A stretch of DNA of 64,000 bases, taken from positions 105,054 through 169,053 of the forward strand of contig CALUHI010000004.1 of the NCBI GenBank assembly GCA_944320405.1, given 5' to 3'. A program made the translations under genes and the position numbers. The DNA is from an uncultured Eggerthellaceae bacterium (GTDB lineage Bacteria > Actinomycetota > Coriobacteriia > Coriobacteriales > Eggerthellaceae). Positions 16,413-25,535 of the stretch are shown piece after piece (the stretch's first letter is position 1; the number at the start of each line of letters is the position of its first letter). The notes below the pieces were generated by a model, which was not told the DNA's origin, made no database searches, and worked only from the letters and a program-made list of their open reading frames with translations.

Positions 16413-17993
16413 ATGGACGATACTGCCAAAGAGCGGCAGCGCGCCGATTTGCACAAAACCATCTGGTCCATTGCTGACGACTTGCGCGGCAGCGTGGACG
16501 GCTGGGATTTCAAGCAATACGTGCTGGGCATGCTGTTCTATCGCTTCATCAGCGAGAACTTGTGCGATTATCTGCGCGAGCAAGATGGTGTGGAGTATTC
16601 CGAAATGGATGACGCCACTGCCGAATTCGGCCGCAAAGCAACGGTGGAGGAAAAGGGCTTCTTCATCTTGCCGAGTGAGTTGTTCTGCAACATTCTGAAG
16701 TCTGTCGACAAAGACGGCATGCGTCTTGATCCGAATGGCAAGGACCTCAACGAACTACTTGAGCAAGTGTTCAAAAACATCGAAGGCTCTGCAGTGGGAA
16801 CCGCTTCGGAAGGTGACCTCAAGGGTCTGTTCGACGACATGGACGTGAACTCCGCCAAGCTGGGCAACAGCGTGATCGAGCGCAACAAGAAGCTCGTGAA
16901 GCTCATCACGAAACTGGGTGGGTTGGATTTCGGGTCAGGCTTCAAAGAAAATCGCATCGATGCGTTCGGCGACGCCTATGAATACCTCATGACCATGTAC
17001 GCTTCCAACGCCGGCAAATCGGGAGGAGAGTTCTTCACGCCTCAAGAAGTTGGTGAGCTTTTGGCGCGAATCGTACTCATCGGCCGCACCGAAGTGAACA
17101 AGGTGTATGACCCATGTTGCGGTAGCGCCGGGCTCCTGCTGAAGTTTGCGAAAATCCTCGGGAAAGACAAGGTGCACAAGGGCTTTTTCGGCCAGGAAAT
17201 CAACCTGACCTCGTACAACCTGAGTCGCATCAACATGTTTCTTCACGACATCAATTTCGACAAGTTCGACATCGCGCTGGGCGACACGCTGAAAGAACCT
17301 GCCCATTGGGACGACGAGCCCTTTGATGCCATAGTTTCCAACCCTCCCTACTCAATTGGCTGGGAAGGGAAGAACAACCCGCTGAACATCAACGACCCGC
17401 GCTTCTCACCGGCGGGCGTGTTGGCACCTCCGGGCAAGGCTGACTTGGCATTCACCATGCACATGCTCAGCTGGTTGGCGACCGATGGTGCGGCGGCTAT
17501 CGTTGAGTTCCCCGGTGTGCTGTATCGCGGCGGGGCGGAGCAGAAGATTCGAAAATACCTGGTGTCAAACAACTTCGTAGACGCGGTCATTCAGCTGCCG
17601 CCCGACCTGTTCTTCGGCACCACCATTGCCACCTGCATCATCGTGCTGAAGAAATCGAAGAAGTCCAACGACATCCTGTTTATCGATGCATCCGCCGAAT
17701 TCGAGCGCCACGACTCGAAGAACAAGCTGATGCCCGCGAACATTGATCATGTGGTCGCCACGGTGGAAAGCCGCGCCGAAGAGGAGTATTTCAGCAAGCG
17801 CGTGCCCAACGACCAGGTGATCGAAAACGATGTGAACCTGTCGGTGAGCTCGTACGTGGAAAAGAAGGACGAGCGCGAGGAGATCGATATCGCCGCGCTT
17901 AACGCTGAAATCGCCCGCATTGTCGCCCGCGAAAACGAACTGCGTCGCCAGATTGACGCCATCGTGGCAGACTTGGAGGGGGAGGCGCGATGA
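16413..17993 (+). CDS. hsdM: Type I restriction-modification system methyltransferase subunit HsdM
   Basis: N6-adenine DNA methyltransferase of a type I system. The N-terminal helical HsdM domain (DLHKTIWSIADDLRGSVDGWDFKQYVLGML) is followed by the SAM-binding motif Asp233-PCCGSAG and the catalytic motif Asn310-Pro-Pro-Tyr313. The C-terminus ends in a helical region that packs on HsdS. Length 526 aa is typical. GGAGGACGGAGCCC precedes the ATG. The stop overlaps the start of the fic gene as ATGA (17990-17993), so the two are translationally coupled. A possible -10 (TATAGT) lies about 55 bp upstream. Confidence 0.96.
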   Translation: MDDTAKERQRADLHKTIWSIADDLRGSVDGWDFKQYVLGMLFYRFISENLCDYLREQDGVEYSEMDDATAEFGRKATVEEKGFFILPSELFCNILKSVDKDGMRLDPNGKDLNELLEQVFKNIEGSAVGTASEGDLKGLFDDMDVNSAKLGNSVIERNKKLVKLITKLGGLDFGSGFKENRIDAFGDAYEYLMTMYASNAGKSGGEFFTPQEVGELLARIVLIGRTEVNKVYDPCCGSAGLLLKFAKILGKDKVHKGFFGQEINLTSYNLSRINMFLHDINFDKFDIALGDTLKEPAHWDDEPFDAIVSNPPYSIGWEGKNNPLNINDPRFSPAGVLAPPGKADLAFTMHMLSWLATDGAAAIVEFPGVLYRGGAEQKIRKYLVSNNFVDAVIQLPPDLFFGTTIATCIIVLKKSKKSNDILFIDASAEFERHDSKNKLMPANIDHVVATVESRAEEEYFSKRVPNDQVIENDVNLSVSSYVEKKDEREEIDIAALNAEIARIVARENELRRQIDAIVADLEGEAR

Positions 17994-19093
17994 CGGGCGA
18001 GGCGAATCTGTGGCAGTCTGAGCTGGAGGCCTATATTCGCGAAGGCGAGCCCTCCCGCGCCGAAAAGGCCCAGGCTTGGCAGACGGCAATCGGCCTTCAG
18101 GACGTCGATGGACTGCGCCCCTCCAGATATCTGATAGACACTGCCCGGCAGCACATCGAAGGCAAAATAACCATCGACGCTGTTCAGACGCGCGTACATG
18201 AGTACTACCAGCAACGTGGGGAGCGTCGCGAAATAGAAGAGGGCGAGGAAGAAGCCGATATCGTGTCGGCGCGCATCGCGAAGATTCTGGGCGAGAAAGC
18301 GTTCCATTTCTCGCCTGCGGAATGGTGCAATATCCATGCACGTCTGTTCGAAGGAGTGTTCGAAGGCGCCGGGAAGTATCGCACCTACAACATAACCAAA
18401 AGCGAGTGGGTGCTCGGCGGCAGCACAGTTTTGTACGCCTCTGCTGATATGATCGCTCAAACAGTTGAGTATGATTTTTCCCAGGAACGGGCATTCTCGT
18501 ATAAAGGGCTTTCGAAAAAGGAAATAGCCCACCACGTTGCCAAATTTGCTTCTGGGATATGGCAGATTCATCCCTTCTGCGAGGGAAATACCAGATCAAC
18601 CGCAGTATTTATCATAAAGTACCTAGGCTCCATGGGGTTCAAGGTGGGCAATGAGCCCTTTGAGAAGAGCTCGTGGTACTTCCGCAACGCCCTCGTACGC
18701 GCCAACTTCGACGACTACGAGAGGGGCATTCACGCTACGAGGGAGTATCTGGATCGTTTTTTCGAAAACGTGCTTTTGGGAGAGAGCCACGAACTTAAGA
18801 ACAGATTTCTTCATGTGGGCTGGTTGCAAGATGGCAGCGAGGAAGCAGAAACTGCATCGGTGACCGACCAAGTCAGCGACCAAGTCAGCGACCAAGTCGC
18901 GCGGCTTCTTGATGTCATTGATTTCGGGGAAGAGCTGTCCGCCGTCGAACTGATGGGCAGATTGCGTCTGTCGCATCGGCCAACGTTTCGCAAGAACTAT
19001 CTCAACCCTGCTCTCCAGGCAGGTCTCATTGAGATGACGATTCCCGGCAAGCCTACAAGCCGCTTCCAAAATTACCGAAAGGTTCAGCGATGA
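17990..19093 (+). CDS. Fic-domain protein inside the type I R-M operon
   Basis: A 367-aa cytoplasmic Fic/DOC protein, a family that usually transfers AMP from ATP to target proteins. The Fic motif reads HPFCEGNTR at residues 194-202, close to HxFx(D/E)GNGR; the third Gly position is Thr. The C-terminal part carries a VTDQVSDQVSDQV repeat leading into a winged-helix-like region (SAVELMGRLRLSHRPTFRKNYL), typical of the Fic proteins found in HsdM-HsdS operons. It overlaps hsdM by ATGA at the start and hsdS by ATGA at the end, so it is made with them. Its target is unknown; it may regulate the R-M complex. Confidence 0.88.
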   Translation: MTGEANLWQSELEAYIREGEPSRAEKAQAWQTAIGLQDVDGLRPSRYLIDTARQHIEGKITIDAVQTRVHEYYQQRGERREIEEGEEEADIVSARIAKILGEKAFHFSPAEWCNIHARLFEGVFEGAGKYRTYNITKSEWVLGGSTVLYASADMIAQTVEYDFSQERAFSYKGLSKKEIAHHVAKFASGIWQIHPFCEGNTRSTAVFIIKYLGSMGFKVGNEPFEKSSWYFRNALVRANFDDYERGIHATREYLDRFFENVLLGESHELKNRFLHVGWLQDGSEEAETASVTDQVSDQVSDQVARLLDVIDFGEELSAVELMGRLRLSHRPTFRKNYLNPALQAGLIEMTIPGKPTSRFQNYRKVQR

Positions 19094-20229
19094 GCAGAAT
19101 AGAAGAGATGATCGAGCGCCTCTGCCCTGACGGAGTGGAGTTCAAGCCGCTGGGGGAAGTGGCAAGTGCCGTACGAGGTGTAAGGGTCACGCGAAAGCAG
19201 CTTTCTGCCAGCGGTTCTTTTCCCGTGTTCCAAAACAGCTTGCAGCCGCTGGGCTACTTCGATAAAGCGAATTTTCCCGCAAATACAACATTCATAATTG
19301 GAGCGGGCGCTGCGGGCCAGATCGGGTACAGCGATACCGACTATTGGGGCGCCGACGACTGCTACAGCGTGGTTTGCTCGGAGCTCCTGAACGGGAGGTT
19401 CGTGTACCATTGCCTGCTCAACATGCAGCCCTATTTGCTTTCGAGGGTTCGCAAGGCTAGCATCCCACGTTTGTCGCGAAGCGCTATTGAAAAAAAGCGC
19501 ATTCCTGTTCCGCCAATGGAGATCCAGCAGGAAATTGTACGCGTGCTAGACTCCTTTGCGGAGCTAGAAGCGGAGCTAGAAGCGGAGCTAGAAGCGCGGA
19601 AGCGCCAGTATGCCTACTATCGTGACAAGCTCCTGACCTTCGACGACGTGAATTCTGCCAACGGGGGGGGGTACGATCCTAAGCTCGTTAAATGGATGAC
19701 GCTGGGTGAAGTGCTCTATATGAAAGCAGGGGAGGCTATTAAGTCGGAAGAAATCGCCGATTCTAATGACAGCGGCATGGATATTCCTTGCTACGGCGGG
19801 AATGGCTTACGAGGATATGTGGAGCTACCTAACCAATTTGAAGACGCTGTGTTGATCGGACGTCAAGGGGCTTTATGCGGAAACGTGAAATATGCTAGAG
19901 CCCCCTTCTATGCAACCGAGCATGCGGTGGTGGTCCGTCCGAAGACGAAGTCGAGTCTTAGGTTCCTCTTTCATTTATTATCGGCTGCCAAGCTCCAGAA
20001 GTACAAGACGGCTGGAGCGCAGCCAGGTCTTTCGGTTTCTCGCCTTTCCAAGGTGCTCATTCCCATCCCGCCTCTCGCCGAGCAGCAACGCATCGTCGAT
20101 ATCCTTGACCGCTTCGATTCCCTCACCACTTCGCTCACCGACGGCCTTCCGGCTGAAATCGAAGCTCGACGCAAGCAGTACGAATACTATCGCGATAAGC
20201 TGCTCGCATTCAAAGAAAAGGCAGCGTAA
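19090..20229 (+). CDS. hsdS: Type I restriction-modification specificity subunit HsdS
   Basis: A 379-aa DNA-recognition subunit with two target-recognition domains. TRD1 is residues ~15-150. The first conserved helix follows (PVPPMEIQQEIVRVLDSFAEL...RKRQYAYYRDKLL), then TRD2 (~205-335) and the second conserved helix (IPPLAEQQRIVDILDRFD...RRKQYEYYRDKLLAF). Two slippable tracts sit between the halves. One is three perfect 12-bp repeats coding ELEA (residues 158-169). The other is nine Gs coding Gly192-194. The frame is intact at nine Gs. It overlaps fic as ATGA at 19090-19093. Confidence 0.95.
   Translation: MSRIEEMIERLCPDGVEFKPLGEVASAVRGVRVTRKQLSASGSFPVFQNSLQPLGYFDKANFPANTTFIIGAGAAGQIGYSDTDYWGADDCYSVVCSELLNGRFVYHCLLNMQPYLLSRVRKASIPRLSRSAIEKKRIPVPPMEIQQEIVRVLDSFAELEAELEAELEARKRQYAYYRDKLLTFDDVNSANGGGYDPKLVKWMTLGEVLYMKAGEAIKSEEIADSNDSGMDIPCYGGNGLRGYVELPNQFEDAVLIGRQGALCGNVKYARAPFYATEHAVVVRPKTKSSLRFLFHLLSAAKLQKYKTAGAQPGLSVSRLSKVLIPIPPLAEQQRIVDILDRFDSLTTSLTDGLPAEIEARRKQYEYYRDKLLAFKEKAA
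19561..19596 (+). repeat. Three perfect 12-bp tandem repeats in hsdS
   Basis: GAGCTAGAAGCG occurs three times, in frame, coding ELEA-ELEA-ELEA in the central helix joining the recognition halves. In the EcoR124 type IC systems, two versus three copies of a 12-bp TAEL-coding repeat at the equivalent place change the length of the recognition-site spacer by one base pair. Confidence 0.95.
19663..19671 (+). repeat. G9 homopolymer tract in hsdS
   Basis: Nine consecutive Gs form codons 192-194. With eight Gs the frame ends at TGA 19697-19699. With ten Gs it ends at TAA seven codons after the tract begins. The TGA overlaps ATG 19696-19698 of the original frame. Confidence 0.9.
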
Positions 20230-20461
20230 CGGCAGCAGGCAATGTGGGCGTCCTTCCTTGGTGCCAGCCTATGGCGATACAATGCAAAATGAATTTCGGC
20301 ATTCATCCAGATGAAGGTAATTAGGGGATGGAAGCGAAGCGTTTGGGCTGTGGAAACGTGGCGGTTTGTAAAACACGGAATTCAATTCCATAGTTCACAA
20401 AGAACGACCGAACCGAAATAGTTGCCGAAAGCAAGGGGCTTGGCGCGGCAGGGAGGATGCA
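20230..20461. other. AT-richer spacer between hsdS and hsdR
   Basis: 232 bp with no credible gene. It is more AT-rich than its neighbours and holds a short palindrome (GGAATTCAATTCC near 20378-20390). A weak promoter candidate is TTGTAA (20366-20371), 17-bp spacer, CATAGT (20389-20394). It may let hsdR be expressed separately from hsdM-fic-hsdS. Confidence 0.35.
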
Positions 20462-23400
20462 GTGAGCAGGAAACGGATTGACGACCTGACGGGCGGTCAA
20501 AGCGCGTACGCCTATGAGATGACGGATCTCAGCACATCGGGATTTATCTCGGAAACGGAGCCCTCTCTTGCCGACGGCCTGCCCAGCGACGTGTCCTTCG
20601 ACGTGATGGCGTTCGGCGGACAGTCAACCGTGTGCGCCACCACGCCTCTTGAAGGGAAGCGCTCGACCAGTTACCAGAGTGAGGCCCAGCTTGAAGAGGC
20701 GTTCATCAAGCAGCTTGAGCGCCAGGCTTACGAGCGCGTACGCATCGACTCCGAAGCTGCTCTCATTGCGAATGTGCGTTGTCAGCTGGAAGCGCTCAAC
20801 GGCTTCGCTTTCACCGATAAAGAATGGGACCGTTTCTTTAAGCAATCTATCGCCGCCGACAACGATGGCATCGTGGAAAAGACCCGCCGCATTCAGGAAG
20901 ACCACGTGCAACCGTTGCGCCGTGATGACGGCAGCATCAAGAACGTGATGCTCATCGACAAGCGCAACATCCACAACAACCGCTTGCAGGTGATGAACCA
21001 GTACGCCGTGCCGGGCGCGGAGGCTGCAGGAGGCGGCGCCTACGCCAACCGGTACGATGTGACCATCTTGGTGAACGGCCTTCCGCTGGTGCATGTGGAG
21101 CTCAAACGCCGCGGCGTGGCGCTTCAAGAGGCGTTCAACCAGATTGAGCGCTACCAGCGTGACAGCTTCTGGGCTGGCAGCGGGCTGTTCGAATACGTGC
21201 AGATTTTCGTTATCAGCAACGGGACGCACACCAAGTACTATTCCAACACTACGCGATGGAGCCACGTGCAGGAGGCGACGGGCACCGCGCGCAAAGGCGG
21301 CAAGAAAACCAGCAATTCCTTCAAGTTCACCAGCTGGTGGGCTGCCGCCGACAACAAGCCCATCCAAGATCTCGTCCCCTTCACCAAAACGTTTTTCGCC
21401 AAGCATGCGCTGCTGAACATCCTTACGAAATACTGCGTGTTCGATGTCGAACAGAAGCTGCTTGTTATGCGTCCGTATCAGATTGTGGCCACCGAACGCA
21501 TTTTGAACCGCATCCTCATCAGCGAAAACGATAAGAAGATGCTGGGCACCCTGCGCGCGGGCGGCTACGTGTGGCATACCACGGGCAGCGGCAAAACGCT
21601 CACCAGCTTCAAAACCGCCAAGCTTGCCAGTGGTATGGAGGGCGTGGACAAGGTGATGTTCGTGGTCGACCGCCAGGACCTGGACTACCAGACTATGCGT
21701 GAGTACAACCGCTTCGAGGAAGGGGCGGTGAACGCCAATACCACGACGGCGGTGCTTGCGCGTCAGCTTGCCAATCCAGATTGCCGCATTCTGGTGACCA
21801 CCATCCAAAAGCTTTCGCATTTCATCAAGAAGAACAAGAAGCACGAGATCTACGACAAGCACGTGGTGATCATCTTCGACGAGTGTCACCGCAGCCAATT
21901 CGGCGAAATGCATGCTGCCATCATCAAGCACTTCAAGAACTATCATCTGTTCGGCTTTACGGGCACGCCGATTTTCGCTGAGAATGCCGGCTCGAGCGGA
22001 CGCTACGACTTGCGCACAACCGAGCAGGCGTTTGGTGACAAGCTGCACACCTACACCATCGTAGATGCCATCCGCGACGGCAACGTGCTGCCGTTCCGCA
22101 TCGACTACATCAAAACTATCCGCGAGCGCGATGAGTATGAGGACCAAAAGGTCTACGACATCTACCGTGAGGGTGCCTACCAGGCGAAAGAACGCGTGGA
22201 CCTGATCGTCAACTACATCCTCGACCACTTCGCCCAGAAAACCAAGCGCCAGTACAGCTATAAGCTGAAAGACCAGCGTGTCATGGGCTTCAACAGCCTG
22301 TTCGCCACGGCAAGCATCGGCATGGCGAAGATGTACTACGCGGCGTTCAAGCGCGTCCAGGAGCAGCGCGGCGGCGAGCCGCTCAAGATCGCGCTCATCT
22401 ACAGCTTCGGGCCGAACGCATCCGACGAGGGCAGTGGGCTTCCGGAGGAAAGCTTCGACGTGGAAAGCCTTGACGCGCCTGACCGCGATTTTTTGCAAGG
22501 AGCCATCGAAGACTACAACGCGATGTTCTCCACGAGCTTCGGTGCCGATGGCGACGGGTTCCAGAACTACTACCGTGATCTTTCCGACCGCATGAAAAAG
22601 CGCGAAGTGGACATGGTCATCGTTGTGAACATGTTCCTGACGGGTTTTGATGCGACCACGCTCAACACGCTGTGGGTGGACAAAGATCTGCGTGACCACG
22701 GACTCATCCAGGCGTTCAGCCGCACCAACCGCATCCTCAACAGCGTGAAGGACTTCGGCAACGTTGTGTGTTTCCGCAATCTGGAAGACCGCGTGAACCA
22801 CGCCATCAGCTTGTTTGGCGACAAAGATGCTGGAGGCATCGTTCTGCTGAAGCCCTATCGGGAATACCTCGGGGAATACCGTATTCGTTTGGCCGAGCTG
22901 TTCGAGCGCTTCCCGCTGGGAAGGGTCATTCTGGGCGAGCAAGCCGAGAAGGACTTTATCCGTCTATTCGGCACCATCCTGCGGCTGCGCAATATTCTAA
23001 CCTCGTTCGACGAATTTGTTGACGATGACGAGTTGACGCCTCGCGATGAGCAGGACTTCCGCAGCGTGTACCAAGATCTATACGAGAAGTACCGCCGACC
23101 CAAGGAAGACGCTGCCATCATCAACGATGATCTTGTATTCGAGATCGAACTGCTGAAGCAGGTGGACATCAACATCGACTACATCCTGATGCTGGTGAAG
23201 AAGTACCACGACGGCCATTGCCGGGACAAAGTCATCGTTGCGGACATCGAGCGGGCTATCAATGCCTCGTTCGAGCTGCGCAACAAGCGCGATCTTATCG
23301 AGCGCTTCATTGACAGCCTGGATTCCAGCGAGGATGTCATGGCGGATTGGCAAGCGTATGTTGCGGAAGCGAAGGAGCGTGAACTCTCTGAGATCATTGC

Positions 23401-23617
23401 CGAGGAATCACTCGACGATGCTGCGACGCGCGAGTTTGTGAGACGCTCTTTTGCGGAAGGGGAAGTGCCCGAGACTGGTACCGAGATTGCTGGCTTGATG
23501 ACCAAAAAGCCAAGCCGCTTCGCTCCTGCGAATGCCTATGGGGAGATGAAAGAGCACGTCCTGGGCAAGCTGAAGCGATTCTTCGATCGGTTCCGCGGTT
23601 TGGGTGGTGAGGCGTAG
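20462..23617 (+). CDS. hsdR: Type I restriction endonuclease/translocase subunit HsdR
   Basis: The motor and nuclease subunit, 1051 aa. The PD-(D/E)xK nuclease is at Asp199 ... Glu213-Leu-Lys215. The superfamily 2 translocase has Walker A TTGSGKT (Lys378), DECH at 473-476, GFTGTPIF and the motif VI region IQAFSRTNRIL. The C-terminal helical region binds the methyltransferase. It starts at GTG 20462 behind GGGAGG. An R-M complex R2M2S would form with HsdM and HsdS. The first ~75 residues are an unusual extension. No frameshift or stop is seen, so restriction is probably active when HsdS is intact. Confidence 0.95.
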   Translation: MSRKRIDDLTGGQSAYAYEMTDLSTSGFISETEPSLADGLPSDVSFDVMAFGGQSTVCATTPLEGKRSTSYQSEAQLEEAFIKQLERQAYERVRIDSEAALIANVRCQLEALNGFAFTDKEWDRFFKQSIAADNDGIVEKTRRIQEDHVQPLRRDDGSIKNVMLIDKRNIHNNRLQVMNQYAVPGAEAAGGGAYANRYDVTILVNGLPLVHVELKRRGVALQEAFNQIERYQRDSFWAGSGLFEYVQIFVISNGTHTKYYSNTTRWSHVQEATGTARKGGKKTSNSFKFTSWWAAADNKPIQDLVPFTKTFFAKHALLNILTKYCVFDVEQKLLVMRPYQIVATERILNRILISENDKKMLGTLRAGGYVWHTTGSGKTLTSFKTAKLASGMEGVDKVMFVVDRQDLDYQTMREYNRFEEGAVNANTTTAVLARQLANPDCRILVTTIQKLSHFIKKNKKHEIYDKHVVIIFDECHRSQFGEMHAAIIKHFKNYHLFGFTGTPIFAENAGSSGRYDLRTTEQAFGDKLHTYTIVDAIRDGNVLPFRIDYIKTIRERDEYEDQKVYDIYREGAYQAKERVDLIVNYILDHFAQKTKRQYSYKLKDQRVMGFNSLFATASIGMAKMYYAAFKRVQEQRGGEPLKIALIYSFGPNASDEGSGLPEESFDVESLDAPDRDFLQGAIEDYNAMFSTSFGADGDGFQNYYRDLSDRMKKREVDMVIVVNMFLTGFDATTLNTLWVDKDLRDHGLIQAFSRTNRILNSVKDFGNVVCFRNLEDRVNHAISLFGDKDAGGIVLLKPYREYLGEYRIRLAELFERFPLGRVILGEQAEKDFIRLFGTILRLRNILTSFDEFVDDDELTPRDEQDFRSVYQDLYEKYRRPKEDAAIINDDLVFEIELLKQVDINIDYILMLVKKYHDGHCRDKVIVADIERAINASFELRNKRDLIERFIDSLDSSEDVMADWQAYVAEAKERELSEIIAEESLDDAATREFVRRSFAEGEVPETGTEIAGLMTKKPSRFAPANAYGEMKEHVLGKLKRFFDRFRGLGGEA

Positions 23618-23681
23618 CGTCTGCGTCTGCGGATTCGCCTTCCCTCCGTCAGGAGATTCCATCCCTTGAGCAGGTGTTGAA

Positions 23682-23700
23682 GCCGCAGCGCGTCTGCGGC
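23682..23700 (+). terminator. Short hairpin after hsdR
   Basis: GCCGCAG (23682-23688) and CTGCGGC (23694-23700) form a 7-bp stem without a T-tract. A weak terminator at best. A TACAAT at 23704-23709 may be the -10 for fhs. Confidence 0.35.
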
Positions 23701-23746
23701 TAGTACAATGTTGCCTGCGAATCCACCAGGGGAAGGGAGCCTATCC

Positions 23747-25435
23747 ATGCTGACCGACATCGAGATCGCGCAGGCGTGCACGCCGGAGCCTATCGAGCAG
23801 ATCGCCCAGAAGGCGGGCATCGACGACAAGTACCTTGAGTGCTACGGCAAGTACAAGGCGAAGGTCGACTACAACCTGTTGCGCAACGAACAGCACCAGC
23901 CGGGCAAGCTGATCCTGGTTACCGCCATCAATCCCACGCCGGCGGGCGAGGGCAAGACCACCACGACGGTAGGCTTGGCCGACGCACTGTCCAAGCGCGG
24001 CAAGAACGTGATGGTGGCGCTGCGCGAGCCGTCGCTGGGCCCCGTGTTCGGCATCAAGGGCGGCGCTGCGGGCGGCGGATACGCGCAGGTCGTTCCCATG
24101 GAGGACATCAACCTGCACTTCACCGGCGACTTCCACGCCATCGGCGCAGCGAACAACCTTTTGGCGGCGCTGCTTGACGCGCACATCCACAACGGCAACG
24201 AGCTGGGCATCGACGTGCGCAAGATCACGTGGAAGCGCGTTGTCGACATGAACGACCGCCAGCTGCGCTTCATCGTGGATGGCCTGGGCGGCAAGGCCAA
24301 TGGCGTGCCGCGCGAGGACGGCTTCGACATCACGGTGGCTTCCGAAGTCATGGCCATCTTCTGCCTGGCCACTTCCATCACTGACCTCAAGGAGCGCCTG
24401 GGCCGCATCGTGGTGGGCTACACCTACGACGACAAGCCCGTCACCGCTCACGACCTGCATGCCGAGGGTGCGATGACCGCGCTTCTGAAGGACGCGCTCA
24501 AACCCAACCTGGTGCAGACGCTGGAGGGCACGCCCGCGTTCGTGCACGGCGGCCCGTTCGCCAACATCGCGCACGGCTGCAACTCCATCATGGCCACGCG
24601 CATGGCCATGGCGCTGGGCGACTACGCCGTCACCGAAGCCGGCTTCGGTGCCGACCTGGGCGCAGAGAAGTTCCTGGACATCAAGTGCCGCCTGGCGGGC
24701 CTCAAGCCCGACGCGGTGGTCGTCGTTGCCACGGTGCGCGCGCTGAAGAACCACGGCGGCGTTGCCAAGGCCGACCTGAACGAGGAAAACCTCGAGGCGC
24801 TGGAAGCTGGCCTGCCGAACCTGCTGCAGCATGTGGAGAACATCACCAAGGTGTACAACCTGCCCTGCGTGGTTGCCATCAACGAGTTCCCGACCGACAC
24901 CAAGGCCGAGGTCGAGCTGGTGGAGCGCAAGTGCAAGGAGCTCGGCGTCAACGTGGCGCTGTCCCAGGTGTGGGCGAAGGGCGGCGAAGGCGGCCTTGAG
25001 CTGGCCGACGAGGTCGTGCGCCTGTGCACCGAGGGCGACGAGCAGGGCCGCAGCGCCGAGACGTTCCAGTTCGCCTACGACGACGAGCTGTCGCTTTCCG
25101 AGAAGATCGAAGCCATCGCCAAGCGCGTCTACCATGCCGACGGCGTGCATTTCGAGCCCGCCGCTGCCAAGGAGATCGCCAAGCTCGAGAGCCTGGGTTT
25201 CGCACGCATGCCCGTGTGCATGGCCAAGACTCAGTACTCGTTCTCGGACGACCAGACCAAGCTGGGTGCCCCGCGCGACTTCACCATCACGGTTCGCCAG
25301 GTGAAGGTGAGCGCCGGCGCCGGTTTCGTGGTGGCGCTGACCGGCTCCATCATGACCATGCCCGGCCTGGGCAAAGCCCCCGCCGCCTTCAAGATCGACG
25401 TCGATGAAACCGGCAGGATTAGTGGTTTGTTCTAA
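23747..25435 (+). CDS. fhs: Formate-tetrahydrofolate ligase
   Basis: ATP-dependent synthesis of 10-formyl-tetrahydrofolate from formate, the entry of the methyl branch of one-carbon metabolism. The ATG at 23747 ([11 protein letters not shown]) follows AGGGGAAGGGAG. The P-loop is [13 protein letters not shown] (Lys70), followed by [22 protein letters not shown] split across the formyl-phosphate site, and [16 protein letters not shown]. The length of 562 aa is complete. With fchA and folD downstream it forms a full formate to 5,10-methylene-THF route, as in acetogens and other anaerobes. Confidence 0.96.
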   Translation: MLTDIEIAQACTPEPIEQIAQKAGIDDKYLECYGKYKAKVDYNLLRNEQHQPGKLILVTAINPTPAGEGKTTTTVGLADALSKRGKNVMVALREPSLGPVFGIKGGAAGGGYAQVVPMEDINLHFTGDFHAIGAANNLLAALLDAHIHNGNELGIDVRKITWKRVVDMNDRQLRFIVDGLGGKANGVPREDGFDITVASEVMAIFCLATSITDLKERLGRIVVGYTYDDKPVTAHDLHAEGAMTALLKDALKPNLVQTLEGTPAFVHGGPFANIAHGCNSIMATRMAMALGDYAVTEAGFGADLGAEKFLDIKCRLAGLKPDAVVVVATVRALKNHGGVAKADLNEENLEALEAGLPNLLQHVENITKVYNLPCVVAINEFPTDTKAEVELVERKCKELGVNVALSQVWAKGGEGGLELADEVVRLCTEGDEQGRSAETFQFAYDDELSLSEKIEAIAKRVYHADGVHFEPAAAKEIAKLESLGFARMPVCMAKTQYSFSDDQTKLGAPRDFTITVRQVKVSAGAGFVVALTGSIMTMPGLGKAPAAFKIDVDETGRISGLF

Positions 25436-25487
25436 TGAACAAACCCTCAGCTGCTTGCGTGCGGTCCGAGAGAGCAACTTCGCTTTT

Positions 25488-25521
25488 AGTGAGAAAAAGG
25501 GACAGTCACTTTTTCTCATTT
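25488..25521. repeat. REP-like 34-bp palindrome, copy 1
   Basis: An imperfect palindrome centred on GGGACAGTCACT with A5/T5 arms. It is identical over 34 bases to 50355-50388. It lies between fhs and fchA and could act as a bidirectional terminator or a REP element. Confidence 0.85.
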
Positions 25522-25535
25522 GGTAAAGGGACTTT

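Noticed and set aside
20230..20461. Inverted or silent hsdS cassette between hsdS and hsdR
   Set aside because: No TRD-like coding sequence or inverted copy of hsdS was found in the spacer, so recombinational shuffling is not supported here.
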